Positions 48,701 to 58,930 of a DNA stretch of 64,000 bases are shown piece after piece; positions within the stretch are counted from its first letter, which is position 1, and each line of letters starts with the position of its first letter. Under the pieces are notes generated by a model. The model saw only the letters and a program-made list of their open reading frames with translations. It ran no database searches and was not told the DNA's origin. The position numbers were made by a program, and so were the translations under genes. The stretch comes from Dromaius novaehollandiae. Lineage: Eukaryota > Chordata > Aves > Casuariiformes > Dromaiidae. Where the stretch lies: contig NC_088117.1 in assembly GCF_036370855.1 (NCBI RefSeq), forward strand, positions 1,488,001-1,552,000, given 5' to 3'.

Positions 48701-51700
48701 AAGGCGGTACACCTGCAAGGGGGATGTGAGCAGGGTGGGTGAGCATGCCCTGCAAGAGCACGCTGAGAGTGGAGGGAGCTGTCAGCCCAGCAACGCCCTG
48801 GCACGGGGGCCAAGGGGCAAGAGGGACTGCAGGGCAGGACATGTCCCCGCTGGGTGCCCGCTGGCTCCCATCGTGAGCATACCACGATCAGGGCTAGGGC
48901 CGGGTTGGGAAATGCACATCTGCTGTTTGCTGTAGCTCAGTGTCCCTGGAAAAACTCGTCCCTCCATCCCCGCCCTGTCACGCAGGGCCTGCCCCATCCT
49001 GCTCGCTTACCTCCCGGAGGTCGATGCTGGAGCCCAGGAGGAGCTCGGCTGTGCTGTTGGGGAGGGACAGGTTCTGCGTGAGGAAACGGTGCAGCTCACC
49101 CCGGTCCTTGGCTGCCCACGCCAGGGTGAAGCCGGATCCTGGCAAGGAGCAGAACAGGCAGCACAAGGTCAGAGCAGCTACATACGGCTGGGACACACGC
49201 GGGGGCAGGACATTTCACACCAGGTCCTGCCCCCGCACGCAGGGCCCGCAGGGATGAAAGAAAGTGGTGGGGCCTTGCCACACACCACCACGTCACTCGA
49301 TGCCTGGCTGGGAGCAGGCAGGACGCGTTCACCCTGCCTGCCGCCGCTCTGAGCCCGCATTCCCCCACCCCACCTGCGCCGGAGCGTGCGGGCTGGCAGG
49401 GCACAACGCCTACCTGCCTGGCTGCTGAAGCGGGTCTCCATGGAGCTGGGCTCGCTGCTGCTGAGGGCCTCCAGGCGCCGGCGCAGGGACTCCAGCTCCT
49501 CTTCCAGGCCTGGGTGGTCGGGGTCGAACAAGTTACTTTGCTCCACCACTTCACTGAGGTGCTCGAGGAGCTGTGTCACCCTGAAGAGAGCAGAGCACCC
49601 GGGGGTGTCAGTGACGGGGCGGTGGCCGTGCTGCTGGGTTGGTGTGTGCTCCTCCGCAGAGGCAGGGCATGGCCCTGGGGCGGGCCCAAGCCCCTTGGGG
49701 TGCACACGCTGGAAACTGTGCCGCCTGGGACAGCGGGGCGATCGCCCAGCCGCACGATCCCCGCACTGCTGCCCCCGGGAGCTTCCCTTTCCTTCGTACC
49801 AAGTTGAACCACACGCTAGGGACATGAAGGAGAGCACCAACATCCCAGAGAGCCCCTGAGGGGCCATCTCCTTTCATCCTCACGGCAGACTGTCAGGCAC
49901 CTGAGACCCTGAAAGCCCAGGGGGAAGAGGCTGAGATGTGCTCTGCACCTTGGGGACCCAGGAGACTGCACCCAAATACTTTGGAGGATACAGGCTGGTG
50001 CATTTTTTCAGATGGGACACTGCCAGCGTGAGAAGATGCCTGTTGCACACGTGTGCCTGTGCTGCATGGGGTGAACAGGGGCTGGAGGAGAGGAGAGCAG
50101 GGAGAGGGCCCAACTCACGTGGAATTGGAGTACTGCAGGAAGCCGAATTCATCCCGCTGGCCGTCCGGACACAGGGACTGCATCACAGGTAGGATCCCGG
50201 CTGAGGTGAGGGGGGCCGCCGTGTAGAAAGCTGGAGCCAGAGGGAGCCCGCACAAGAGCCAGGAGAAAGATAAGGGGCAGGGGAGGAGAGGGCCACCGGA
50301 GAGACAGACACTCAGTTCAGAGAGAAGCAGGAGCACTGTACCATACGACCACCATGGGAGATCACACCTCGAGGCAGGAGGGTGGATGGCAAAGGTCAGA
50401 AGTCCGCTGCTTTTGCTGCATTGCCACAAAGGGTCTCCCCGGGCTGGAAGCTTTTCACAGATCTGGGCAGGCTGCTCCTGCTCATCTCCAGGGCACCCCG
50501 AGGGGCTCCTGGGCCATACCTGCCCTCTTCACCCTGCCCGCTCCCCTCTGGGTCACGGTGGCCCTCCCACCCCAGGATGACGCTGGACTTCTGACCTGTG
50601 CCCTTAGGACCGCCAGCAATCTCCCCTGGCCTCCTGGCCGCTCTTGTTAGTAAGTCTGAGAGGCACCGCTGGATTTCCCGAGGAAGAGGAAGAAGAGAAA
50701 TAATATGACAGGGTAAAGAGTTGGCACCCGCAGCTCTCCAAGCCCCCATGGCCCCTTCTTGAAACCCATCCTCCTCCCTGCCCGGCTGCCCTGACGTGCG
50801 GCTGGAGGTGAGAAGAAATGGCAAACTGAGGCAGTGGGGAGAGATGGAAAAAATGAGGAGCAACGAGGAGACAGCAAACATTCACCCACAACCCTGGTAT
50901 TTGATGACTATTCCTAACCAAGGCATTCACACATCCCGGGGTCTGGGGTTAGATGAGCCCAGCAGTCCTACCTGTCCCCATCCCTAATGGGGTGAGCTGT
51001 CACCGGGCAATGCCTCTTGGGGACAGAGGCTCCTGCAAAGTGGTGCCATTTTTACGAGTGTCTCACCCCTGAGCCCAAAGCTGTATCGGGCACTAACCCG
51101 CCTGGCAGAGCCCTGGCCCCTGCCAGGGTTTCCTGGCTCAGCTCGAGGACAACAGCTAGTGCGAGGCTGCAAAGGTGTCTGGGACAAGCCTGGCCTCTCG
51201 CTCCTAGTGGGGATGGTGCTGGGCACAGCAAGGAGGGCTCAAAAGCAGCCTTTCCTTGGGAAGAAGGCCTGGGCCCCACTCCAGCCCAGTGCCTGACATC
51301 TGGGTGGCAGCGAGGTGCCATGATCTGGAGATGTTGCCCTGAATAAACATCAGTTGGCTGGTTCCCCACACCTCCAACCCAGAGGCCAACACAGCGGGAC
51401 CCTTCTCTTGCCCGTCCCTGCCATCAGTCCTGGTGGACCCAGAGTTAGAAGGAGATCAGTGCTGTTAGCACAGCCGCGAGAGACAGGAGCTGGTGAAGAG
51501 GTGCTTCTGGGCACTGAAAACGGGTATCCCAGGGCAAATGGGGCCCAACACTGCACAGGACAGGCCAACAGCCTGGCCCCGAGCAGGTGAAGAAACGCAC
51601 TCCACGCTGACAGCTGTGCCACAGTTAGGTGACAAAGCCAGGCATCGGGGCACTGGGCATGTCCCGGCCCACCGGCAGGGCAGCATCTCGCTGTCCTCCA

Positions 51701-53076
51701 GGCCCTTTCTAGTAGTGTCCCAACCTCACGGATCCGTCCTGGCTGCATGGGGCCAGGACAAGTCCCATGACGGTGAGGGGACTGGGGGGCCCTCTCCAGC
51801 CAGGCTACTTTGGGGGACTAGCGTGGGAGACCACAGGCAAAACTGGGCAATCACATGTTACGTCAGAACCTGCATCCAACGGGGTCTGCCCCAGGAGAGA
51901 GGGAAGAAGGGACGGCATGAGCTTCTGCCTGCCTGGAAAGCCATCTCCAGCCTCGACCAACCTGGGTCACAGCCATGATCAGCCTTAGCACCTGGTAAAC
52001 CAGGCACTGGCTTTGGGTGAAGAAAACCAGATGGAGACACCACCATGGACTGGTCTAAGTAGGGCAGCACCAAAGCGGTCTGGGGCAGTCGGAGCTGCAG
52101 GCACAGCAGGGAAGGGACAATATGGCCCATGCTGGGCTGCCCAAGCCCATCTTCACCAGCCGAGAAGGAAGGAGATGACAGGGTTACAGAAGTGCGGATT
52201 AGGCCAGAGTGAGTGGAGCTCTGTCTCCCCAGTATACTTCACTAGCAAAGGCAGGGGAAGGGAGGGAGAAAGAGGCACCCACCCATCCAACCAACTTACA
52301 GACTGGAGCATGCAGTAGAGGCATGGAGGGCAGGCGGGCAGGGGTGATGGTGGGAAAGAAAAAGAAAACATGAGAGAAAAGAAAAAAAACCCAAAAAACC
52401 AAAAACCCCACAACAAACAGACTGCACATCAGAGCCAGGATGGGGACCAGCGCACTGCCCACCACTGCCACAGCCTGGGCCCCGTCGCTCCTTGCAGCTC
52501 GGCTCTGTCTCGCACGCCACCAGGACACAGCTGAAACACAAGCTCAGACCACCATTACCCTGGGCTGCGGCTGGGGTCCCAGGATCTATCACCCCACTCC
52601 CCCCAAGCGCCTTTGCAGAGAGACAAAACATCCCTTCTGATGGCATCCGAAGGCTATTCAGGCCTGGTCACCCCCAGGGGAGCTCCCAAGGCTCAAAATG
52701 ATACTGGTTGTCCAAACCCTCCCGTTTCTGGACTCGCCAGCCCAGAGGCTGAAGGTGCCGTCCATCTAGCAGCTCAAACCCTCACCACAGCACCCTGGCA
52801 CCCACCACCCAGTGCTACACTGCTGAAAGGCCCCTGCCCCTCTAGGTCCCTCCTGGTTGCGAGATTCCCCCTTGGCCCCCAAGCTACCCCCAGAGGGTTG
52901 GAGCAGCTCCTTGAAACCTCAGGGTGATCCCGTCGCAGTCCCGAGTGAGGGTGCCCCACGCACCACCCCTGCTCACGCTCACCTTCCTTCACCGGGATGG
53001 TGGGCTTCTTCTGCCGCAGCCCCAGGAGGATGAAGAAGAGCACCAGGGGGATGAAGATCTCAAAGGCTAACACCCA
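23769..53076 (-). CDS. ABCA2: ATP-binding cassette transporter ABCA2, first exon missing
   Basis: ABCA2 is a full-length ABC transporter of late endosomes and lysosomes, most abundant in oligodendrocytes and brain, and linked to sphingolipid and cholesterol handling. Forty-eight consecutive exons splice in one frame: 7470 nt, or 2489 codons plus stop at 23769-23771. The order is a first transmembrane helix, large luminal domain 1, TMD1, NBD1, linker, transmembrane helix 7, luminal domain 2, TMD2, NBD2 and a C-terminal tail ending [11 protein letters not shown]. Exon positions are given in the block entries that follow. The first visible exon begins [18 protein letters not shown]. The preceding exon, about 22 codons with the start methionine, was not found up to base 64000. 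With it the protein would be about 2510 residues, somewhat longer than the 2435 of human ABCA2. All introns are GT-AG except one GC-AG. Confidence 0.96.
27952..30535 (-). other. ABCA2: ABCA2 exons for transmembrane domain 2
   Basis: Exons 30535-30361, 30273-30158, 29833-29686, 29269-29146 and 28084-27952. Hydrophobic segments are [77 protein letters not shown] and [17 protein letters not shown]. The block ends at [10 protein letters not shown] just before NBD2. Conserved cytosolic phrases include [13 protein letters not shown]. All phases are consistent. Confidence 0.92.
29371..29452 (+). mobile_element. CR1 3'-end fragment in an ABCA2 intron
   Basis: The phrases 'gagcagggatctggagtagagac' (diverged) and 'ctgaggtcctatccaacctgag' match the last part of CR1 before its 3' octamers, here degraded to 'ttctcctatgat'. 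The fragment lies in the intron between exons 29833-29686 and 29269-29146, antisense to ABCA2. Borders are approximate. Confidence 0.7.
30776..35921 (-). other. ABCA2: ABCA2 exons for linker, TM7 and luminal domain 2
   Basis: Exons 35921-35631, 34434-34216, 33828-33726, 33272-32944, 32268-32055, 31872-31767, 31383-31272 and 30836-30776. The first encodes the cytosolic linker ([13 protein letters not shown], then [15 protein letters not shown]) and uses a non-consensus GTTTGT donor. The second holds [17 protein letters not shown] and TM7 ([18 protein letters not shown]). Luminal domain 2 follows: [19 protein letters not shown], the [12 protein letters not shown] block, [30 protein letters not shown] and [17 protein letters not shown]. 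The exon ending at 32055 has a GC rather than GT donor. Confidence 0.9.
36216..39882 (-). other. ABCA2: ABCA2 exons for nucleotide-binding domain 1
   Basis: Exons 39882-39718, 39341-39158, 38845-38633, 38273-38077, 37590-37408, 36897-36713 and 36336-36216. Walker A ([10 protein letters not shown]) lies in 39341-39158. The Q-loop region ([18 protein letters not shown]) is in the next exon. The ABC signature [10 protein letters not shown] and Walker B ([13 protein letters not shown]) are both in 38273-38077. The H-loop ([16 protein letters not shown]) starts 37590-37408. All catalytic residues appear intact. The following exons form the NBD1-associated regulatory region ([23 protein letters not shown]). 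Confidence 0.93.
40464..41733 (-). other. ABCA2: ABCA2 exons for transmembrane domain 1
   Basis: Exons 41733-41543, 41102-40952 and 40668-40464. They encode successive hydrophobic segments: [50 protein letters not shown] and [20 protein letters not shown], with the cytosolic [17 protein letters not shown] loops typical of the ABCA family between them. The last exon ends YIEAVHPG, leading into the WPWSRTTRL segment before NBD1. Exon phases match on both sides. Confidence 0.9.
42669..42772 (+). repeat. MIR-like (CORE-type) SINE fragment
   Basis: 'ggcaaactgaggcacaggagg' (diverged) followed, after a degraded stretch, by 'agcaaaacccaggtgtcctgg' matches the order of a MIR-like SINE core and tail. 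It lies in the ABCA2 intron between 43277 and 42492. It is old and diverged; the exact family is uncertain. Confidence 0.5.
52360..52420 (+). repeat. A-rich low-complexity tract in an ABCA2 intron
   Basis: About 60 bp of A-rich sequence with G and then C interruptions ('aagaaaaagaaaac', 'aaccaaaaaccccac') lies in the 2.75-kb intron between exons 52983 and 50230. The rest of that intron shows no exon or clear transposable element. Confidence 0.6.
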
Positions 53077-54370
53077 CTGCGGATGACAAAGCAGAGGGGA
53101 CCACGACACTTGAGTAGAGGATCTGGCTACCAAGGAGGAGCGCAGGCAGCAGCATGGGGGTCTCTGGGGCACCCCTCTGCCCTCTCCCAGCAGATGCTAT
53201 GCTGCAGGGGTGGCTCGGTGCGGCACGCGGCCAGTGCCTGTGTCTTGCCAAGTGACTGATGGTGCTGCTGTGGCTCAGTTCCACTGGGACCCAGAGATGA
53301 ACGGGAGCCAGGCTGTGTGGGCTAGCTGCAGCCAGGTCATGTGGTGCCGGAAACCTGGAGAGTGTCTGGAGATGGAGGGCACTGGGCTGAGCAGAGCCCG
53401 GCAATCTTCTGCAGCAGCCCTGGGGCTGGACTGGGCCCTCAGAGCTGAGCCTGGCTCCAGGTGCCCTGATCCTGGGAAAACCAACAAGTGTGTGCGCGCC
53501 CCAAGCCCAGGATGACACTCCTGCCCTTAGGGGACAACCCGAGAATACCTGAGCCACACGTGTGGCCATGGACATGGTGAAGCCATGCCCACAGGACACA
53601 AAGGCCCTGTCACCCACCAGTGCTCTCCATCACAGGGACAGAGTGCAGCCTCAGAGGGTCAAATCTACGACCAGCTACCTGGACACTTGGTTTTTTTCCA
53701 CCTTCCATCACACCCTACATGCCTCAGTGTCCTTCATCCTGCAAGGAGAGGACTTCCAAGGAGGTCGAGAGTGCCACTTGCCCGCCCCATGCCTTCTGCC
53801 CAGCACCTCCTCCATGCCCACCTAGAAGGCAACCAGCTGCACAGGATTTCCAGCAGTAGCATATGGTAAATCACAACAAATCCTCGGGAATCCCTGACCC
53901 CAACAGCATGCGCAGCCCAGGCTGGGCTCGGCACGCCGAGACCTGGGGTATGGGTACAAACACCTTCAACCACTTCCAGTAGCCAGTGGCCAGCATGCTT
54001 GGCTCGCTGGCAGCGTAACCTCATCCTGGGACACCTGATGCTCAGTGAAGGCAAGGAGAAGGCTGGCACAGCAAGCTGCCTCCCAGTAAGCTCCCAGCCC
54101 TGACCATGGGCTTGGCAGGTAATTGGGGGCCCTCCAGCAAGGGAAGCAGCCTGGCAGGGTAGGCAGGTCCCTGCCCCACCGCCAGTGCTGGGGCTGCCAA
54201 ACTCCTGGCAAGTGACTGGGCTTTGTGCAGTGTAGTGCCTCAGTTTCCCCATGCTGAGGAAGGGCACCAGTTCAGGGGTGCCATGCTTCGGGTGGTGAGC
54301 TTGCACTGCGAGTGGCCAGAAAACACCACGGCCCTGTTTCTGCCCCTGCTGCCAAATGAAGGAGAAACAT

Positions 54371-54458
54371 TGTCACTGGGGAAACTGAGGCACAGGGTGC
54401 AAAGGGAGCCTACCTCAACTCACTCCAGGGTCAGACCAGAACCCAGGCATCCTGGGAG
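54371..54458 (+). repeat. MIR-like SINE fragment
   Basis: 'ggggaaactgaggcacagggt' followed by 'gaccagaacccaggcatcctgg' shows the same core-then-tail order as the copy near 42.7 kb. A short inverted piece ('cctcagtttccccat') lies about 120 bp upstream, perhaps a second fragment in the opposite orientation. Confidence 0.5.
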
Positions 54459-57400
54459 GGGGCCACATGGACCCAGGTGTGTTGGCAGAGAGGGCCATGC
54501 GTGAGGTGCCATCCCAGGACTGCCTTTGCCTAGGTCCCTGGAGCAACCTCCCTGCACACTGGGAACCGCTGCCACATCTGGTGCCGCAAGCCCCAGCCCC
54601 ACTCACGGGGAAGGTCCTCACTAAGGTACCTGCAAGCCACCCCCATCCCACCTTGCTCCCGCTCCAGCCCAGTCACCCGTGTTGACCGGGCACCAGCTGC
54701 TCCCCCAGGAACCCCACGCCATGAGGAGCAGGCCTAGGACCTCGGGGTCTCGTGGGCGCAAGCCGATGGCCACAGCAGGCGTTGGGGGCCCAACTCCCCC
54801 ATCAGGCACCAACAAGCTCCCTTTGGGGGAGGGGGCCTGTTTCACACCAGGCAGCCAGGGCTGGGGTCTGATGGGATGGAGACCTAGCAAACATCTGCTC
54901 TGCTCAGCCGGGGAGTCCTGGCAAAGGCCCCTGCTGCCCAACCGCCCGTCCATGCCAGGTGGGCTCTCAGGGTGTAAATGGCCATGGTCCCTGGGTCAGG
55001 CTTCTCCCTGGCCACTCTCCCAGGAGGTGGGCTCCACCATGGCTCCACCACCCTCCGGCTCACCGGCATGTCGCCTGGTGGGCTTCGGCCCATGCCAGCC
55101 AGCACCGTGCCGGGCAACGCCTGGGCACAGCTCAGGGAAAAGGCTCATCTCACCGGAGAAGGCAACAGCGGCTCAGCCCAGAAAGGGCACAAAACCGCAG
55201 GATTTGTCCGGAGGCCAGGCCAGGCCAGGCAGAAGCAGAGCCATCCCCACGATTTGGCCAGCACCACATGCTCCCAGGCAGGGTGGACCCCCCCCCCCCC
55301 CCCAAGCAGCGTCCCCCAGGAAGTGGACGCAGAGCTGAGCACCGGCTCCGTCTCTCCGAGCTTTCTGGGGAAATGCTGTTGCCTGCCGGGCTCTCCCAGC
55401 CTGGGCCACGCCGGGGTTAGGACAGCAAGAAGCAACTCTGCAGGCACGGAAGGAGAGCAAAACCAAGCCATCCCAAAGGATCCTGTTCAGCAGAAGTGCC
55501 CTCCCAGTGAGTCCTGGCGCTTTAAAGGACTGCAGAGGATGAAGGCCATAAATCACAAACTGGCAACTTGGTATAAATCTATATTTTAAAATGAAGACAG
55601 GATTTTAAAATGGAAGTGACTGCTTGGAACGACACGGCCAGCAGCGGGTGATGGCAGGCTGGACCCTTCTGTCGACAGCAGCCTCGCTTCCCCTCCGGCC
55701 TCATCCGAGAGCTGTGAGCGCTCTGCCAAAAAGTTAATTGAGCCGAACAAATACGCAGCGAGCGGGGGAACCCCCCGCGTGGGGATCCAGGCCGAGGGAC
55801 TCCAGCAGCACCTCCGGGCCCTGCTACCGCCCCACATCAGTGCAGAGGGCGAGCGGGCTCCCATGCATGCACAGCTCTGCTCCCAGGCCGCATCCTGCAC
55901 ACGCAGGACACGGCTGCACCCATGGGCCCTGCTCCAGGGGCAGGACAGAGCTGGGGAAGGGACCGGCACTGCTCGGGGGACAGGTCGTGCCATCTCTCCT
56001 CGCCAAACACATCTCACAGCCACCCACACGTGCAGGCAACTCCCTTATACCCTTAACTCTGCCCTCTGCAGCGCCAAAGGGGCTGCAAAGAGCTTGAGGG
56101 GAATAAATCGTTCCCCGGCAGCTCTCTCCCAACGCCATGCCAACCTCCAGCCCGCAGGCGAGGGCCAGCACGACCGGGGCTGCTGACACCACGTGGGGTT
56201 GGGATGCCAACCCCCAGGGCAGGGAGAGGAGCCGCAGAGCCCGGCGAGCTCCAAGGCTTGCTTTCGGCTGCAGCCGCGACGTCCGGTGCTGCACACCCAC
56301 CCTGTGCTCGCGCTGCCTCCAGCTTAGTCATCCCCTCGGTGTGGCGAGGAGCCGGCAGGGAGGAGGTTTCCGGGGAGCCACAGCCGGCACGGATGAAGGA
56401 AACACCGGAGAAACAAGGGCCGGCTGGGAGGAGGCTGATCCGAGGCCGGAGGATGCCCGAGGAGCGAGGCTGGCCAGGGTGGGTGGCCCCGGAGCAGCGC
56501 CAGGACCTCCAGCTGCCCCGCTCCGCTGGGGGATCCCTTTGCTGTCTGGCACCACGAGCAGCGGGCACGGTCCCCGGTGTCACGGCACCGGGGTGTCACG
56601 GGGGCACCCAGGCCCCACTGCGGGTGGCCCGCACCACCGGCCGCCTGTTGTGCGGCGGTCTTTGTCCTCCGCTCAGGGCCCTGTTTACCACGCGCACAAT
56701 CGGGCCTCTGTGCGCCACCATTTGTGGGTCTGTGCCCTCCGCCAGCCCCGCCTGGCACCTCCCGCTGAGCCCCGCGTACCAGGCAGGGGCTCGGGTCGGC
56801 ACTGCTCGGCCCTCGTTGGAAAAGGAGGGCCCTGTTTGGGGCTTTTTTTTTTTTTGATGGGGGTCATTGACCCTTCAGTCAACTCCCTCCCCAGAAGCTC
56901 CGGGCCAGGGAGATGCAGGGACAGGGGACATGCAGCCCCATGGGTGGTGGGGCGCAGCGCGGTGCCCTCCTGCCCACCGTGGTGAGGGTGACGGAGGCCA
57001 CAGGGCCAGAGCAGGCAGCGAGACCTGCTCCGAGGTGGCAGCCCCCAGGGCCCGGCCTCGCAGTCCCTCAGGTCATCACCGCTGGGCACGTTTGGGGGGG
57101 CGAGACCACACAACGCGCCCCCGATGCCCTCAACATCTCTGCCACCCCCTAAGGGCATCCTGCCTCCAAACGCACCATCCCCCCTCACATCCCCTGCCCC
57201 AGCCCCTCGCCTGGATGCTGACTCCCCGTGTAGGGGGCCAGGCACCACCCTGGACCCAGGCACCATCCTTCAGAAAAAGCCCAAGGCCACGTAGGGAGAC
57301 TCCCAGGTCCCTGCAGCCTGCCAGGAGGGCACCAGCCCGGGGGGTCCTTCAGGGAAAGAGCTGGTAGGGTCACAGGATACACTTAGCCCTGGCTCCCCCC

Positions 57401-58779
57401 TTTCCCCAGCCCCAGGAAGGCAAGGGATGCGGCCCTGGGTGCTGCCAGCACGGCGTGGACACGAGGCAGACGGCTCCCCACGGGGTGGATGTTCGGCTTC
57501 CCGGAGCACCAGGCCAACAGCCGAGAGCCTGAGCTGCACCCCGCCACGGCGGGAAGGAGCAGAGAGCGGAGAGGAGAAGCAGCTGGGCAACGCCGGGGCC
57601 GTACGGCACAGCACAGCCCGAGCAAGGAGGAAGCAGCCTGCGCCCGCGGCAGCACCGGCAGGCTGTCACCTTACGTCGGCGCCGGGCCGCAGAGGAGCAT
57701 TAAGAGCCCTCTGCTGAGGGAGACCCCTCCCAGCCGGGATGTGGCTGCTGCCCCCAGCCCGCTCCCCGAGCTCCAAAACCTGTGGCCACCCCAGTGAAGC
57801 CCCCTCCTCCCCAGACCTGCCCCATTGGTACCACCTCCAGCCCAAGCCTGGCCCTGGGGACTACTGAGCCAGCTCCTCTCCCACCTTCCTGGTCCAGCTC
57901 TGCCACCGGTGTGCCACTAACTCCAGACCAGTCCTGACCCCTCTTGCCACTGTGTCCCCTCCCCAGCTCAGCAGGACCCCTGGCATTCCTCCAGGATGGG
58001 TGGCATTGGCCTCCGAACTCACGACAGAGCTGGGGGACACAGTACCGCTGGCCACCCCCGACAGGACAGGATGGGACCTTCCTCCCCTCCCAAGGGTGGG
58101 GAGGTAAGCGGGGGGCAACAGCAGGACTCCTGGACACCCACTGTTTGCCACCACAGTGCTCTCTGGCTTCGGTCACGTCCCTCCTGCACTCTTTGCCCCA
58201 GGAAAAAAAAAATTATCGGCTGTTCCTGTGGTGCAAGCAAGCAAATGCTAGCCCTGATCCAGCTGAGACAGCACCACGCACAGCCTGGGGCAAGCTGGGC
58301 CTAACAATAAAAAAACCCTGTCCTGAGCTTGCTTCAGGAAAGGGTATGATTCACCTGATCTTTTCACTGGGGAGGGATGCGAGGAAGACAAACCCTGCTG
58401 CTGCCACCTTCTCCCCACTAGCCTCTTCTACAGGTTCAAGCTCTGCCCATGGAGACCAGAGGCAGCAGGCACTGGGGTACTGGCTCGCAGAAGACCCAGG
58501 GCATGGGGTCCATCAGTTCCCAGAGAACCAACGCCTAAACTTTTTCAACAGCATTTAAAGAAGAAAAAGCTTTGAAATTTGGAGCCATCAAAACATTGAA
58601 TCGCAGTGTTGTCAAATACCTGCTTTTTGCAAACACAGCCTTACAGCTGGGGAGCGCAAACAGATCAAAAGACTGTCTTGATGAAAGAAGAGTACCAGAG
58701 ACTTCAGATGAGCAAGGCCCCCAGCGTCCCAGCCAAGCACTCTGAGCCTATCTCCTCTCTGGCCCCTCTTCTGATATTT

Positions 58780-58930
58780 GACTGCTCTCCCTGTGAAGAA
58801 TTTTTCCATTATATCTAAATCAGAACATCACTTGGTGCACCTTGGGCCTGTTGCCTCTTGTCCCATCACCATTCACCTCCAGGAGAGCATGCCTCCACCT
58901 CTGTAGCCTCCCTTCACACACATGCCCAGA
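58780..58930 (-). mobile_element. Degraded CR1 fragment, minus orientation
   Basis: Plus-strand phrases 'gaagaatttttccattat', 'cttggtgcacc' and 'gttgcctcttgtcccatcacc' are the reverse complement of the segment of CR1 that encodes the end of its reverse transcriptase. The similarity is patchy, so this is an old insertion. It lies in the probable first intron of ABCA2, in the same orientation as the gene. Confidence 0.6.

Larger units (their letters stand above)
42378..53076 (-). other. ABCA2: ABCA2 exons for TM1, luminal domain 1 and entry to TMD1
   Basis: Exons in transcript order: 53076-52983 (TM1), 50230-50119, 49580-49414, 49138-49011, 48712-48611, 48097-47912, 47593-47375, 46641-46307, 45713-45554, 45241-45113, 44779-44612, 44184-44088, 43635-43462, 43379-43277 and 42492-42378. 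TM1 is followed by [20 protein letters not shown] and a long domain rich in N-glycosylation sites (NST, NLS, NGS, NET, NVT, NIS, NVS, NFS and others). It includes the ABCA hallmarks [24 protein letters not shown] and [17 protein letters not shown]. The exon at 46641-46307 carries an acidic Ser/Thr/Asn-rich stretch, apparently longer than in mammals. The last exon opens with [19 protein letters not shown], the first helix of TMD1. Confidence 0.9.
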
